Shown: one piece after another, positions 1 to 8,983 of the stretch | How the letters are laid out: the number at the start of each line of letters is the position of its first letter | Position numbering within the stretch: position 1 is the stretch's first letter | NCBI RefSeq assembly: GCF_027921445.1 | Contig: NZ_CP115667.1 | Coordinates: 1,116,001-1,180,000, forward strand | DNA from: Peptoniphilus equinus | GTDB taxonomy: Bacteria; Bacillota; Clostridia; Tissierellales; Peptoniphilaceae | Reading direction: 5' to 3' | Length of the DNA stretch: 64,000 nucleotides | Program-made: the position numbers and the translations under genes | Notes under the pieces: model-generated | Databases searched by the model: none | What the model saw: only the letters and a program-made list of their open reading frames with translations | What the model was told of the DNA's origin: nothing

Positions 1-1
1 T

Positions 2-30
2 TTAGTTAGAAAGTACGAATTTCTAACTAA
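2..30 (+). promoter_or_regulatory. Perfect 11-bp inverted repeat before the toxin-antitoxin operon
   Basis: TTAGTTAGAAA at 2-12 is repeated inverted as TTTCTAACTAA at 20-30 with a 7-nt spacer. The right arm abuts the ribosome binding site GGAGG (31-35) of the antitoxin gene. Type II antitoxins usually repress their own operon by binding such palindromes, so this is probably the operator. It could also act as an RNA hairpin limiting translation. The promoter itself is cut off by the window edge. Confidence 0.6.
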
Positions 31-42
31 GGAGGTTTTGTT

Positions 43-300
43 ATGTTAGTTGAACTAAAAGCTAAATCACAAGTTACTATCCCAAAAGACATAGTAAACT
101 CTATGGAATTAAATCAAGGTGACCAATTTGAAGTCATAGAAGATAATGGAAAAATTGTACTTGTTCCAGTTGCAATCTATCCAGAGCATGTCATAAAAAA
201 TTTAAAAGCTGAAGTAAAAGAGATTAAAGAATCTATAAAAAATGGGAATCAACCTGTTTTTGACTCCATTGACTCCCTTTTTGAGGAGTTAGACAAGTAA
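43..300 (+). CDS. AbrB/MazE-family antitoxin of a type II TA module
   Basis: 85-residue protein with a SpoVT/AbrB swapped-hairpin DNA-binding domain in roughly residues 1-48. The typical pattern 'AKSQVTIPKDI' is followed by 'GDQFEV' and 'GKIVLVP'. The C-terminal tail (about 50-85) is acidic and helical, as expected for the part that wraps the toxin. The start is supported by GGAGG eight bases upstream. The stop codon overlaps the toxin start by one base (TAATG), giving translational coupling. Expected role: neutralise the neighbouring RelE-like toxin and autorepress through the palindrome at 2-30. It is on the opposite strand from the phage genes, so it is likely cargo that stabilises the element. 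Confidence 0.85.
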   Translation: MLVELKAKSQVTIPKDIVNSMELNQGDQFEVIEDNGKIVLVPVAIYPEHVIKNLKAEVKEIKESIKNGNQPVFDSIDSLFEELDK

Positions 301-566
301 TGTCCTATAAAATTACTTATTCGAAGGCCTTTAAAAAACATTACAAAAAACTATCTGATACTGAAAAGAAACAAACGAAAAAGAAACTTAAATTTTTCGT
401 AGAAAATCCTACCCATCCATCTTTAAGAACTAAGAAAATACAAGGTACAGATGGAATATGGGAGTCTTCTGTGAATATGGATATTCGCATTATTTGGTTC
501 TATGAAAATAATGAATTGATATTTCTTTTAGATATTGGACACCACGATATCCTGGAAAAGTTTTAA
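300..566 (+). CDS. RelE/ParE-superfamily toxin (YafQ/HigB-like mRNA interferase)
   Basis: 88 residues, the usual size for this family. It shows a basic N-terminal helical region rich in Lys (residues 10-35), the 'LRTKKIQGTDGIWE' segment typical of the RelE/YafQ core sheet, 'DIRIIWFYE', and a C-terminal 'DIGHHDILEKF' that carries the His/Asp residues often used in catalysis. Members cleave mRNA at the ribosome and cause growth arrest. The start overlaps the antitoxin stop by one base. Substrate specificity cannot be read from the sequence. ParE-type gyrase poisoning is less likely given the YafQ-like C terminus. Confidence 0.82.
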   Translation: MSYKITYSKAFKKHYKKLSDTEKKQTKKKLKFFVENPTHPSLRTKKIQGTDGIWESSVNMDIRIIWFYENNELIFLLDIGHHDILEKF

Positions 567-611
567 ATTTAATACTATAATAAATACACGAATTGAAAAC
601 GAAAGTTTTGC

Positions 612-635
612 GGGTGATGCATTTATGCGTCACCC
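612..635. terminator. Bidirectional terminator between TA operon and DUF1492 gene
   Basis: GGGTGATGC (612-620), loop ATTTAT, GCGTCACCC (627-635): a nine-pair stem with one wobble. It is followed by TATTTTTTTA on the plus strand and lies between two convergent genes ending at 566 and 643. It can serve the toxin-antitoxin transcript and, less strongly (few Ts), the minus-strand one. Confidence 0.7.
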
Positions 636-642
636 TATTTTT

Positions 643-1044
643 TTATACTTCTATATTTTTTAAAGCCTTACTATGCAATCTAAAAATATGCTGAATTGAG
701 TAATTCATCTCAACCGCTATCTTCTCCCAAGATTCAAAACAAAGATATCTTTTTTCTAAAACGACTTGAAGTTCTTTATCTTCAATCTTTTTTATTGTTC
801 TTACGATTTCTTTCTTTAAATCCACCAACCTATCTATATCTCTATTGATTTCTTCTTGAAGATCAATAATCTTAACAATAGTATCTTCAAGTTTTGATGG
901 TCCTCTATTAGGACTCTTAGGCATATCTGATAAGGTCGATGTAACTTTTGTTGCTAATGCATTTAAACTTTCAACTTGCTCTAGCTTGCTGTTAATTCTT
1001 TTGTCTAAATAAAAAGCTTGTTTTAAATACTCTTTTGCATTCAT
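643..1044 (-). CDS. Phage DUF1492-type protein (sigma/ArpU-like late regulator)
   Basis: 133 residues from the chosen ATG at 1044 ('MNAKEYLKQAF'), preceded by a purine-rich GGGGTAAG. The frame stays open 38 codons further upstream to 1158, so a longer form is possible. N-terminal and central parts are helical and charged ('LEDTIVKIIDLQEEINRDIDRLVDLKKEI'), followed by a C-terminal sigma region 4-like helix-turn-helix ('SWEKIAVEMNYSIQHIFRLHSKAL'). DUF1492 proteins sit at the end of the early region of Gram-positive phages, just before terminase genes, and are thought to control late transcription. That fits its place as the last minus-strand gene before the window edge. Function is inferred from family and position. 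Confidence 0.72.
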   Translation of the reverse strand: MNAKEYLKQAFYLDKRINSKLEQVESLNALATKVTSTLSDMPKSPNRGPSKLEDTIVKIIDLQEEINRDIDRLVDLKKEIVRTIKKIEDKELQVVLEKRYLCFESWEKIAVEMNYSIQHIFRLHSKALKNIEV

Positions 1045-1237
1045 TTTCTTACCCCTTTCGATAGAAGGAAAGAAAATGTTCTCGTGCCCAACAATAGAAA
1101 GATAGAAATCTCTGATTTCGTTATCTTTCATTGGAAGGGTGCATTTTCTTACCTCCATAAGTTTTGAGGTAAGTTATCCATATAACTTCTACTCTTGTAT
1201 TAATCTTAGCAAATTTTGATAGTGACATTATATGACA

Positions 1238-2584
<1,347 letters not shown>

Positions 2585-2866
2585 TTAGTCACCACCAATC
2601 TTCTTTATTATTTCATCGATATTTTCTTTGGTATCAAGAACATAAACCCTAAAACCTAAGTTTTTAAGTTGTCTTATTCTCTTTTTCTGAATTGGTCTTG
2701 GTTCTCCTCCAGGTCTTTTTGTTTCCACAAATCCTATCTTTCCTTTAGGTAGAATTATTATTCTATCTGGTATTCCCGTCATTGATGGAGATGTAAATTT
2801 AAGACAAAGACCCTTATTCTCTTTTACTCTTTTAACAAGGGCAGATTCAATCTCTTTCTCTCGCAA
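2585..2866 (-). CDS. VRR-NUC domain nuclease
   Basis: 93 residues forming one VRR-NUC (PD-(D/E)XK-like) domain. The core is 'GIPDRIII' at about 31-38, where Asp34 is a metal ligand, then 'GFVETKRPGG' at 45-54, where Glu48-x-Lys50 completes the active site, and a conserved 'IQKKRIRQL' helix. Stand-alone phage members act as nucleases, probably on branched DNA. The start overlaps the end of the upstream YozE-like gene by 43 bases. It belongs to the minus-strand early operon together with the SNF2 helicase immediately downstream. Confidence 0.87.
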   Translation of the reverse strand: MREKEIESALVKRVKENKGLCLKFTSPSMTGIPDRIIILPKGKIGFVETKRPGGEPRPIQKKRIRQLKNLGFRVYVLDTKENIDEIIKKIGGD

Positions 2867-3081
2867 TTTTCATACTCCTTCCACGCTTCTTCAAAAGTCA
2901 TCATACAATCATAACAAGCACCCTGGCTTTCTAAATAATTTTTAATCAGTCTTTTCCAGCCCTTAAATTTCCCCGTTTTATTTTTAGGAAAGTCTCTATC
3001 TTCCTTCATATCTCTTGCTAAATCTCCTCTTGGAGACTTTTCATTTAAGTGATTTTTCATCATGTAGTTATAGAAATTCAT
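2824..3081 (-). CDS. YozE-like SAM-fold small protein
   Basis: 85 residues. The pattern 'NFYNYMMKN', 'ARDMKEDRDFPK', 'IKNYLESQGACYDCMMTFEEAWKEY' is very like the YozE/SAM-like fold (family hallmark: FY.F...HR, D..FPK, YLE..G......FDEAW..Y). YozE-like proteins are small, cytosolic, poorly understood, and often encoded in phages. The C-terminal tail after residue 75 is basic. GGAGG precedes the ATG. It is the first gene after a 260-base non-coding stretch, so its promoter probably lies there. Confidence 0.6.
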   Translation of the reverse strand: MNFYNYMMKNHLNEKSPRGDLARDMKEDRDFPKNKTGKFKGWKRLIKNYLESQGACYDCMMTFEEAWKEYENCERKRLNLPLLKE

Positions 3082-3105
3082 AAATCCTCCATTTTTTAAG
3101 TGTTG

Positions 3106-3336
3106 TATAGTGTAGCTTTATATAAACCTTTTACACGAGAGAATAAAAATAATATATAAAAGAAAGTAGGCTATAACTATTCACACCATACAAAATGCGT
3201 ATATTAAGCCATTTTACTGTTAAGTCAAGTGTAAATAGTCATGTCTTTTTGTAGTTTAGTGTATGCACTTTTCATTAATTAAGAAAAACTTTTTTCTATA
3301 CAATCATCTTTATTTAGCCTATAAATGCTACACTAA
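3106..3336. repeat. Non-coding AT-rich stretch with three TAGTGTA-type repeats
   Basis: The 262 bases between the primase gene (ends 3344) and the YozE-like gene (starts 3081) hold no ORF. A degenerate motif recurs: TATAGTGTAGC at 3106-3116, TTTAGTGTATGC at 3255-3266, and inverted TTAGTGTAGC at 3327-3336 (minus strand). Repeats in an AT-rich gap next to a primase-helicase gene could be binding sites for a phage replication or regulatory protein, or part of an origin. The copies are few and imperfect, so this is tentative. The stretch must also hold the promoter of the downstream minus-strand genes. Confidence 0.35.
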
Positions 3337-3343
3337 GATGCAT

Positions 3344-5545
3344 TTATAAAAAGTCGTCTTCTGACTCCACTAAATCATTGATGGTTATACCGCCCCATTC
3401 AATTCCTCTATTTGTCCTTTTCTTTTCATAACCTTCTGCTATAAGGGCTCGCGAAAAATCTCTATTGTTCCTAATGTATTCTCCATTTGAACCAGCCCAC
3501 TCACGATAAACTTGATATAACCTTGCACTCATTTCTTTATAATTTGTTCCTTTTATGCATTTATCTGAAATAAAATGGCTTATCCAGTCATTTTCTTCTT
3601 TATATGATCTTTTAGCATCATCTACAACATTACACTTTGGATATTTAAAGCCTGCATCTATATATTCTTTTGCTCCTTCAATCATCCACTGTAGAATTGC
3701 CCCACCTGCTTTTTCTAGAAGCTTATCTATATAGTCTGTCTTAGGATTTTTGATGGCAACAGAAAATGGAGCCACTACAATTCTTCTCCAGGTTCCTCGA
3801 TCATTAGAACCCACCTTTGGTAGATGATTTGTATAGAGAATAGTAGAATGCGTTGGCGTAAATGAAAAGGGTGCATAGTATTTTCTTTCTGCTGAAATAT
3901 CATCAACACTTGCTATCTGCTTCAACATAGAACTTGACAGTCTTTGACCCTCTTCTGTTTCAGAGGCTAGAATAAATCTCTTACCACATAACTCTGCTAG
4001 ATCAACCTTCACATTCTTTGCTCTTGTTGTTAAAGACTCAGCTGGGATTTTACCTGCATAGTCTCCAAGAACGTGAGCCTCTGAATTAAAGACTGTAGAC
4101 TTCCCATTTCCTCCATCTCCATAAGCTATAAGGAGTGCTTCTTCATAAACATGACCTATTAATGTCGACCCTGCATGGAACTTTAAGAAATTAATAAACT
4201 CATCATCTCCACCAGTTACATCCCTTAAAGTATCTATCCACATATCCATATTATCCTTACTTGGAGCTAGGGCAGTAATCTTCGTGCAATAGTAAGACGG
4301 GTCATGCTCTTTTATTTCACTTGTTTTTAAATCAATAACTCCAACAGGTGTATTTAAAATAAAAGCATCTGCATCAAGTTTTTCATTTTTAACTTCTAAC
4401 AAAGACTTAGCTAGTTTTAATATTCCAGATACTTTTCCGTGGTCGTTCATCTTTTTAGCAAAATTGATATAGGCTTTTGCACTATTTACTTTTAATTTTG
4501 CTTGTGCTTTTTCTTCCTTACTTCCCATCATTTCAGCATCTGCTAATTCTTGATAGGTCTCTTTAAATTCAATGCTTGCATTTTCTAAAACTTTTTTGGC
4601 AGTCTCCATATAAAGACTCATTACTTTTAGCTCAGAATCTTCCCACTTCTTGCCCGTCCAATAAAGCCAGCCTTGAGATATCGTGTAGATGGCTTTATCT
4701 TTGTTGTGCTTAGTAAAGATTTCAGCCATTGCTATATCTGTAAGTTTCTCAGGCTTATATTCCTCATATCTTTCATTGTATTCTTCAGGTGGAACATAAT
4801 CTTCACTTGCAGCTACCTTTTTATAGAATTTACAAGCAGACCTCCAGATTTGTGCCAGTTCATCATCTGGGAGTGGTGGTGAACAAAGACTAGCTTTTTT
4901 ATCAAATAATTCTCTTGCCTCATCTGTATTTCCATATCGAACTAGAATCCTACCAGCAAAATGGTTCATAGTTGAATTTCTAGAGCCTTGCTGAATCAAG
5001 TCTTGAGAATTATCAAAGTCTTCAAAGTCATCTTTTAGAATATCTGTTATATATTTTCTTCCCCTAACTATTTCAACAGCAGGATTCTTAACTCCAAAGA
5101 AAAATCTTGCTCCATCTAAGGCATTTCCATCAAAGAAAGTATAAGTCTCTGCCAACCTTTCTTTTAATTCTACATAGTCATCAAGATTTGTAATCTTAGG
5201 TATTGGAAAATATATGTGCATTCTTGGTCTTGCAGCTTTTCCATTTTTTTCTTTTCTATGGTTTCTGCTGTAAACTATGGCAAATTTAACTCCATCAAAT
5301 ATTCTCTTTAAATCGTTAGTTGAAATCCAATCATCTGGATTTTCTGAATGGTCGTTGTCTATATCCATGGGAACACATTCCGACTCTATAAAATTATCGT
5401 TGGACCTGTAGGAGTTTTTATACTTAGCCATTACATGGTCAAAACTCGCAGCTTTCTCAAATGACCTAACATCTACTGCATTGACCTCATTTGGATAAAC
5501 ACAATTTGACTCCACTCCTATTTGATTTGAGGTATATATTTTCAA
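3344..5545 (-). CDS. Phage primase-helicase (AEP-like N terminus, D5/P4-type C terminus)
   Basis: 733 residues. The N terminus contains 'VPMDIDNDHSENP' at about 58-70, an acidic motif like that of archaeo-eukaryotic-type primases, then 'ARPRMHIYFPI' and 'GARFFFGVKNP'. A D5-N-like middle region runs from about 280 to 430. The C-terminal superfamily 3 helicase has Walker A 'GDGGNGKST' near residue 475, 'FILASETEEG' as sensor/Walker B region, and 'YTNHLPKVGSNDRGTWRR' near 580. Such proteins unwind and prime phage DNA. It lies between the DUF4406-like gene upstream (one-base gap) and the repeat-containing gap downstream. It is full length for the family. Confidence 0.88.
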   Translation of the reverse strand: MKIYTSNQIGVESNCVYPNEVNAVDVRSFEKAASFDHVMAKYKNSYRSNDNFIESECVPMDIDNDHSENPDDWISTNDLKRIFDGVKFAIVYSRNHRKEKNGKAARPRMHIYFPIPKITNLDDYVELKERLAETYTFFDGNALDGARFFFGVKNPAVEIVRGRKYITDILKDDFEDFDNSQDLIQQGSRNSTMNHFAGRILVRYGNTDEARELFDKKASLCSPPLPDDELAQIWRSACKFYKKVAASEDYVPPEEYNERYEEYKPEKLTDIAMAEIFTKHNKDKAIYTISQGWLYWTGKKWEDSELKVMSLYMETAKKVLENASIEFKETYQELADAEMMGSKEEKAQAKLKVNSAKAYINFAKKMNDHGKVSGILKLAKSLLEVKNEKLDADAFILNTPVGVIDLKTSEIKEHDPSYYCTKITALAPSKDNMDMWIDTLRDVTGGDDEFINFLKFHAGSTLIGHVYEEALLIAYGDGGNGKSTVFNSEAHVLGDYAGKIPAESLTTRAKNVKVDLAELCGKRFILASETEEGQRLSSSMLKQIASVDDISAERKYYAPFSFTPTHSTILYTNHLPKVGSNDRGTWRRIVVAPFSVAIKNPKTDYIDKLLEKAGGAILQWMIEGAKEYIDAGFKYPKCNVVDDAKRSYKEENDWISHFISDKCIKGTNYKEMSARLYQVYREWAGSNGEYIRNNRDFSRALIAEGYEKKRTNRGIEWGGITINDLVESEDDFL

Positions 5546-5932
5546 TTAGGCTACCTCCCTTATATATCGAATCTTCATTTTTCTCTTCTCAGCAACTCTT
5601 ATTTCTTCTGCCATTCCAGGACTTATGTTGTCACCAAAGACCCAGACTTCTTCACATTTTCCAAGAAGGACATAATTAAAATGCATAGCAAGTCTTCTCT
5701 CACTTTCATCACTCATAAACTGAGGAAATAAAAGATGTGGTGCTATGGGAATATTTCCTCTATCCAAGGCATAGCGAGAGTACTTCTGTGCCTTGATGAC
5801 ATTATTTTCAACATCTCCAGAAAATGGACTGCAGATATATACCAAGGGATAGTACCTTTTCTCTGTATTTTTAATTGCTTGATAAGGAGTGGGATCCTTG
5901 CACCCACTCCCGTTGTATAGTTCCTTATTCAT
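5546..5932 (-). CDS. DUF4406/DUF7768-like phage protein (nucleoside deoxyribosyltransferase fold)
   Basis: 128 residues. 'PLVYICSPFSGDVENNVIKAQKYSRYAL' (about 29-55) and 'PIAPHLLFPQF' match the Rossmann-like fold of DUF4406 and nucleoside 2-deoxyribosyltransferase-like proteins. 'CEEVWVFGDNISPGMAEEIRVA' near 92-113 carries the conserved SPGM.EE helix that holds the catalytic Glu in transferases. Possible role: nucleotide salvage or base-modification chemistry for phage DNA, but no activity can be assigned from sequence. It overlaps the small zinc-ribbon gene upstream by 8 bases. Confidence 0.7.
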   Translation of the reverse strand: MNKELYNGSGCKDPTPYQAIKNTEKRYYPLVYICSPFSGDVENNVIKAQKYSRYALDRGNIPIAPHLLFPQFMSDESERRLAMHFNYVLLGKCEEVWVFGDNISPGMAEEIRVAEKRKMKIRYIREVA

Positions 5933-6125
5933 AAATATCCCTCATTGTTTCACTACAAGTATTACAGCAAACTTGAGTAGAAAATACATCGCCATCTTCC
6001 AATACTTTATTTAAATCTACTCGAACTTCTTTTCCACACTTTGGACAGGTGCAAAAGACATTCTCATCATTTATTTCAATGCTTATTTCCATAGAATCAT
6101 TGATTTTTTCTTTCACATAAAACAT
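5925..6125 (-). CDS. Small zinc-ribbon phage protein
   Basis: 66 residues from the ATG at 6125 ('MFYVKEKIND'). An in-frame upstream ATG at 6158 is less likely because it lies deep inside the Rha gene. Two CxxC knuckles, 'CTCPKCGK' near residues 31-38 and 'CCNTCSE' near 54-60, indicate a structural zinc site. It overlaps the 3' end of the upstream Rha gene in another frame, as is common in compact phage operons. No specific function is recognisable. Candidate roles are a nucleic-acid-binding or protein-adaptor factor. Confidence 0.6.
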   Translation of the reverse strand: MFYVKEKINDSMEISIEINDENVFCTCPKCGKEVRVDLNKVLEDGDVFSTQVCCNTCSETMRDIYE

Positions 6126-6786
6126 TTTGTACCTCCAATTTTTGCTTGTACCATTCAAGGTGTTTCTTTCTATCTTGATAAGTAGGAAACGCTACTAATA
6201 AACCAATATCTACTTTTTGCAAGGTTTCAATCATCTCTATTTGTGATTGATTCAGGTATGGTCTTATACTTTTTCCTTTTGGTATATCATTTTCTAATCT
6301 AAATTCTTTTGCACTCTTACCTAAAACGATACGATTCAGCATGTTACACTCATTACTAAAGTGATAAGCTTTTGGATTGTCATGAAGCAATCTTATATTC
6401 TCGGTTAAAAGAGGGAATTCTTTTCTAGCTGATACTAGAGTCTTTATGAATTCTTCCATCTCGTTAAATTTCTTAATATAGAGCTCTTTAAATTTCATGG
6501 CTTTTTTGCCCGTGTAACCCATAGCTAAAATAGTAAATCCATCTCTAGTTAATAAATAACATGGTAGATTTCTTCCAGTTACATCCTTATAACTGCTGAG
6601 CTCAAAATTGAGTTCAATAAATTCTTCACTGAGCCCAGATTTGGGTTGAGTGATTGTTTGTATATCTCTTATAACATTAGAGTGCCTCTTTTCAAAAAAC
6701 TCTGCTACAAATCTACTGTCCACTCTTGCAACATCATTGTGATCTGCAAATATTCCATAATCGTTCTTTGGTATTAGTTCATTCAT
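6097..6786 (-). CDS. Rha-family phage regulatory protein
   Basis: 229 residues. The N-terminal Rha/pRha domain is clear: 'VARVDSRFVAEFFEKRHSNVIRDI' near 20-43, 'YLLTRDGFTILAMGYTGKKAMKFKELYI' near 78-105. The C-terminal part (about 125-229) is helical and is seen in Rha variants fused to other phage domains. Rha proteins are lambdoid/Gram-positive phage regulators whose presence can interfere with infection. The exact role is unknown. The start has AGGAGG upstream and is preceded by the structured leader at 6807-6866, so expression is probably controlled at the RNA level. Confidence 0.85.
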   Translation of the reverse strand: MNELIPKNDYGIFADHNDVARVDSRFVAEFFEKRHSNVIRDIQTITQPKSGLSEEFIELNFELSSYKDVTGRNLPCYLLTRDGFTILAMGYTGKKAMKFKELYIKKFNEMEEFIKTLVSARKEFPLLTENIRLLHDNPKAYHFSNECNMLNRIVLGKSAKEFRLENDIPKGKSIRPYLNQSQIEMIETLQKVDIGLLVAFPTYQDRKKHLEWYKQKLEVQNVLCERKNQ

Positions 6787-6806
6787 TGAATTACCTCCTG
6801 TGAATT

Positions 6807-6866
6807 TTTAAGAGGTTTCCCTCCTAAATCACAGGCAAAGAAATAGAGGAGATTTTTAACCTCCTC
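6807..6866 (-). promoter_or_regulatory. Structured RNA leader, copy 1 (two hairpins) upstream of rha
   Basis: Read on the minus strand: stem GAGGAG/CUCCUC closing a 9-nt loop GUUAAAAAU (plus coordinates 6846-6866); a linker containing UUUCUUUGCCUGUGA (to about 6827); then stem UUUAGGAGG/CCUCUUAAA closed by a GAAA tetraloop (6807-6828). The second stem contains a G-U pair that forms only in minus-strand RNA. The same architecture occurs at 11153-11215 with the identical first loop and linker but different stem bases. It starts right after the polymerase stop codon and ends a few bases before the SD of rha, as expected for a cis-acting control element. It may be the published 'DUF2800 RNA motif' of phage early operons. 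I recall that name but could not check the consensus. Confidence 0.65.
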
Positions 6867-6867
6867 T

Positions 6868-8799
6868 TTAATCTTTTCTATAAAATTCACTTTCAAATCC
6901 ATCTGCATCAAGAATAAGTCCAGGTGCCCAGCTAGGAAGTAAGGACATGATTTCATTTATTTCTTCGATACTAGATGAATCACTTTCTATTACAACCTCG
7001 TCATGGATATGCATGACGATATTAAATCCTCTATCTTCTAATCTTTTTATAGCTTCAGCTAAGATATCTCGAGCTATAGCTTGGACGATGTTTTCTACAA
7101 ACTTTCCTCCATAGGATTCAATCTTGTCCCATTTATTTCCTACTACGATTCCTTCATAGACTATTGACTCTCCACCAAATCGATTCATCCCGATTTTTGC
7201 CTTTGGATAAGCAAGTCTTCTTTTTGAAGGAAGTTCTATAAAGAGAATTCCTTTTTCGTAGCTGATAACTAAATTTCTATATTTCTCTCTAGTCCTGGTC
7301 TTAACGACTCTTTTTACAACAGAGTCAATATCCCACCAAAGCCTTACAATGTTGGGATTAGCTTCTCGCCACGAATCAACAATACCTTGAAGTTCATCTT
7401 CATTTAACCCCATTTCTATAGCGCCCATAGCTTTAAGCGCTCCTACAGATCCTTGGTAACCGCAGGCAAGCGTGGCTACCTTACCTTTTTGCCTTAACTC
7501 CCAATTAATGCCATGCTTTACAACAGGCACGCCAAACATCTGACTTGCTGTAGAGCAGTAGATATCCTCTCCATTTTTAAAGGCATCAAGCACCCAGACC
7601 TCTCCTGCAATCCATGCAAGGACACGAGCTTCAATAGCTGAGAAGTCTGAAACTATAAATCGACATTCCTTTTTTGGTATAAAGGCTGTTCTAATCAGTT
7701 GAGATAAGACATCAGGTGGTGAGTCATAGAGCATTTCTAAACTTTCATATTCTTTGTCTCTTACAAGACTTCTTGCAAGTTCTAAGTCCTTTAGGTTATT
7801 ACGCCTTAAATTTTGCACCTGGATAAGACGTCCCGAATACCTTCCAGTTCTATTTGCTCCATAAAATTGGATCAGACCCCTTACTCGATTATCTTTTCCT
7901 TTTACATTTTTCATAGCATCATATTTTCTAACTGAAGACTTAGATAATTCCTGTCTAAGTTCCAATACTTCTTTAATATCTCCTTCAGCATTTTTTAGAG
8001 CAGACTCTACATCTTTCTTAGCTAAGGAATCTATCTCTAAGCCTTTTTTATTAAGCCATTCTTTTAGCTGTAAGGGAGAGTTTGGATTTTCAAGACCAGT
8101 AAGTTTACCCGCTCTTCCCATATTTTCTTTTCTGAGAATTTCATCAAACTTAATCGCTGAATCGACTAGAGTCTTATCAATTAAAATTCCTCTATCGTTT
8201 ATATTTTGGTCTGTCCAGTAGTTCTCCCATTCTGATTGAGGCATAGGAAAGTCTGATAGCTTCTGTTTTATAGCCATTTCAGTTTCCACATCTCTCTTGT
8301 TGTATTCTTTAAAGATAAACCACTTTTCTTTATCGTGCTTTGATAGATTTCTTGTCCTCATTCCATTGAACTTAGTAGGCTTACAAGGCATAGAAAAATA
8401 CCTGACGAGAGACTTACCTTCCGCCATTTTCTGTTTCTCTAGTTTCAAGACCTCTCCGACCTTTTCAAGAGATAAGGGAAGCCCTAAATATGCTGACCAA
8501 ATCATGGTGCAATACCAGCCTTGAGGCTTTAATCTTTCTCCAAGATATCTAGTCAAACACACCCTTTCAAAGTTGGCATTAAAGGCCCACTTTTCAACTT
8601 TCTCATCACGAAGTGCTGATAATATTTCACTAGGAATTTTCTCTCCACTTGCTAAATCAATAACCTCAACCTCTCCATCATCAATAGAATAGGCAAAGAG
8701 GAGGATTTCAAAATCCTCACTCTCGGCATATTTGTATACACCACTTTTGCCTAAGTCAACTGAAGAATAGGTCTCAAGATCTATGGACAATCTCTTCAT
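6868..8799 (-). CDS. Phage family A DNA polymerase
   Basis: 643 residues from ATG 8799 ('MKRLSIDLETYS'); an ATG three codons upstream is also possible. The 3'-5' exonuclease domain occupies about 1-200: Exo I 'SIDLETYSS', Exo II 'AFNANFERVCL', Exo III 'YNKRDVETEM'. The polymerase domain follows: motif A 'VSDFSAIEARVLAW' near 370, motif B with the O-helix 'RQKGKVATLACGYQGSVGALK' region near 440-460, and motif C 'MHIHDEVV' near 600. There is no 5' nuclease domain, as in phage replicative PolA enzymes. It is the elongation enzyme of the element's own replication machinery together with the primase-helicase. The start overlaps the upstream 66-residue gene by 26 bases. Confidence 0.93.
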   Translation of the reverse strand: MKRLSIDLETYSSVDLGKSGVYKYAESEDFEILLFAYSIDDGEVEVIDLASGEKIPSEILSALRDEKVEKWAFNANFERVCLTRYLGERLKPQGWYCTMIWSAYLGLPLSLEKVGEVLKLEKQKMAEGKSLVRYFSMPCKPTKFNGMRTRNLSKHDKEKWFIFKEYNKRDVETEMAIKQKLSDFPMPQSEWENYWTDQNINDRGILIDKTLVDSAIKFDEILRKENMGRAGKLTGLENPNSPLQLKEWLNKKGLEIDSLAKKDVESALKNAEGDIKEVLELRQELSKSSVRKYDAMKNVKGKDNRVRGLIQFYGANRTGRYSGRLIQVQNLRRNNLKDLELARSLVRDKEYESLEMLYDSPPDVLSQLIRTAFIPKKECRFIVSDFSAIEARVLAWIAGEVWVLDAFKNGEDIYCSTASQMFGVPVVKHGINWELRQKGKVATLACGYQGSVGALKAMGAIEMGLNEDELQGIVDSWREANPNIVRLWWDIDSVVKRVVKTRTREKYRNLVISYEKGILFIELPSKRRLAYPKAKIGMNRFGGESIVYEGIVVGNKWDKIESYGGKFVENIVQAIARDILAEAIKRLEDRGFNIVMHIHDEVVIESDSSSIEEINEIMSLLPSWAPGLILDADGFESEFYRKD

Positions 8800-8974
8800 A
8801 GCTATCACTAAGCTTTGTTAATTCTGCTAAATTATTTTTTCTATCTTCTTTTATTTGTTTTTCTATTTTTCTAATGTCTCTATCTAGTTCTTTTAGCTGA
8901 GCTTGTAAAAATCCAAGCTTATACCATAAAAAGGACCAAATAGCTAAAACTATCGCTGTAATTAAATAGTCCAT
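8774..8974 (-). CDS. Small membrane-anchored coiled-coil phage protein
   Basis: 66 residues. One hydrophobic helix at about 3-19 ('YLITAIVLAIWSFLWYK') is followed by a charged heptad-like helix from 25 to 60 ('LKELDRDIRKIEKQIKED'). It looks like a single-pass membrane protein with a cytosolic coiled coil. It is located between DUF2815 and the polymerase gene and overlaps the latter by 26 bases. Family unknown to me. It might tether replication proteins to the membrane, as some phage proteins do, but that is speculation. Confidence 0.55.
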   Translation of the reverse strand: MDYLITAIVLAIWSFLWYKLGFLQAQLKELDRDIRKIEKQIKEDRKNNLAELTKLSDSYEEIVHRS

Positions 8975-8983
8975 TTCTATCTC

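Noticed and set aside
1045-1158. Extended N terminus of the DUF1492 protein
   Set aside because: The ATG at 1044 has a better SD and matches the usual family start; the extension could not be supported.
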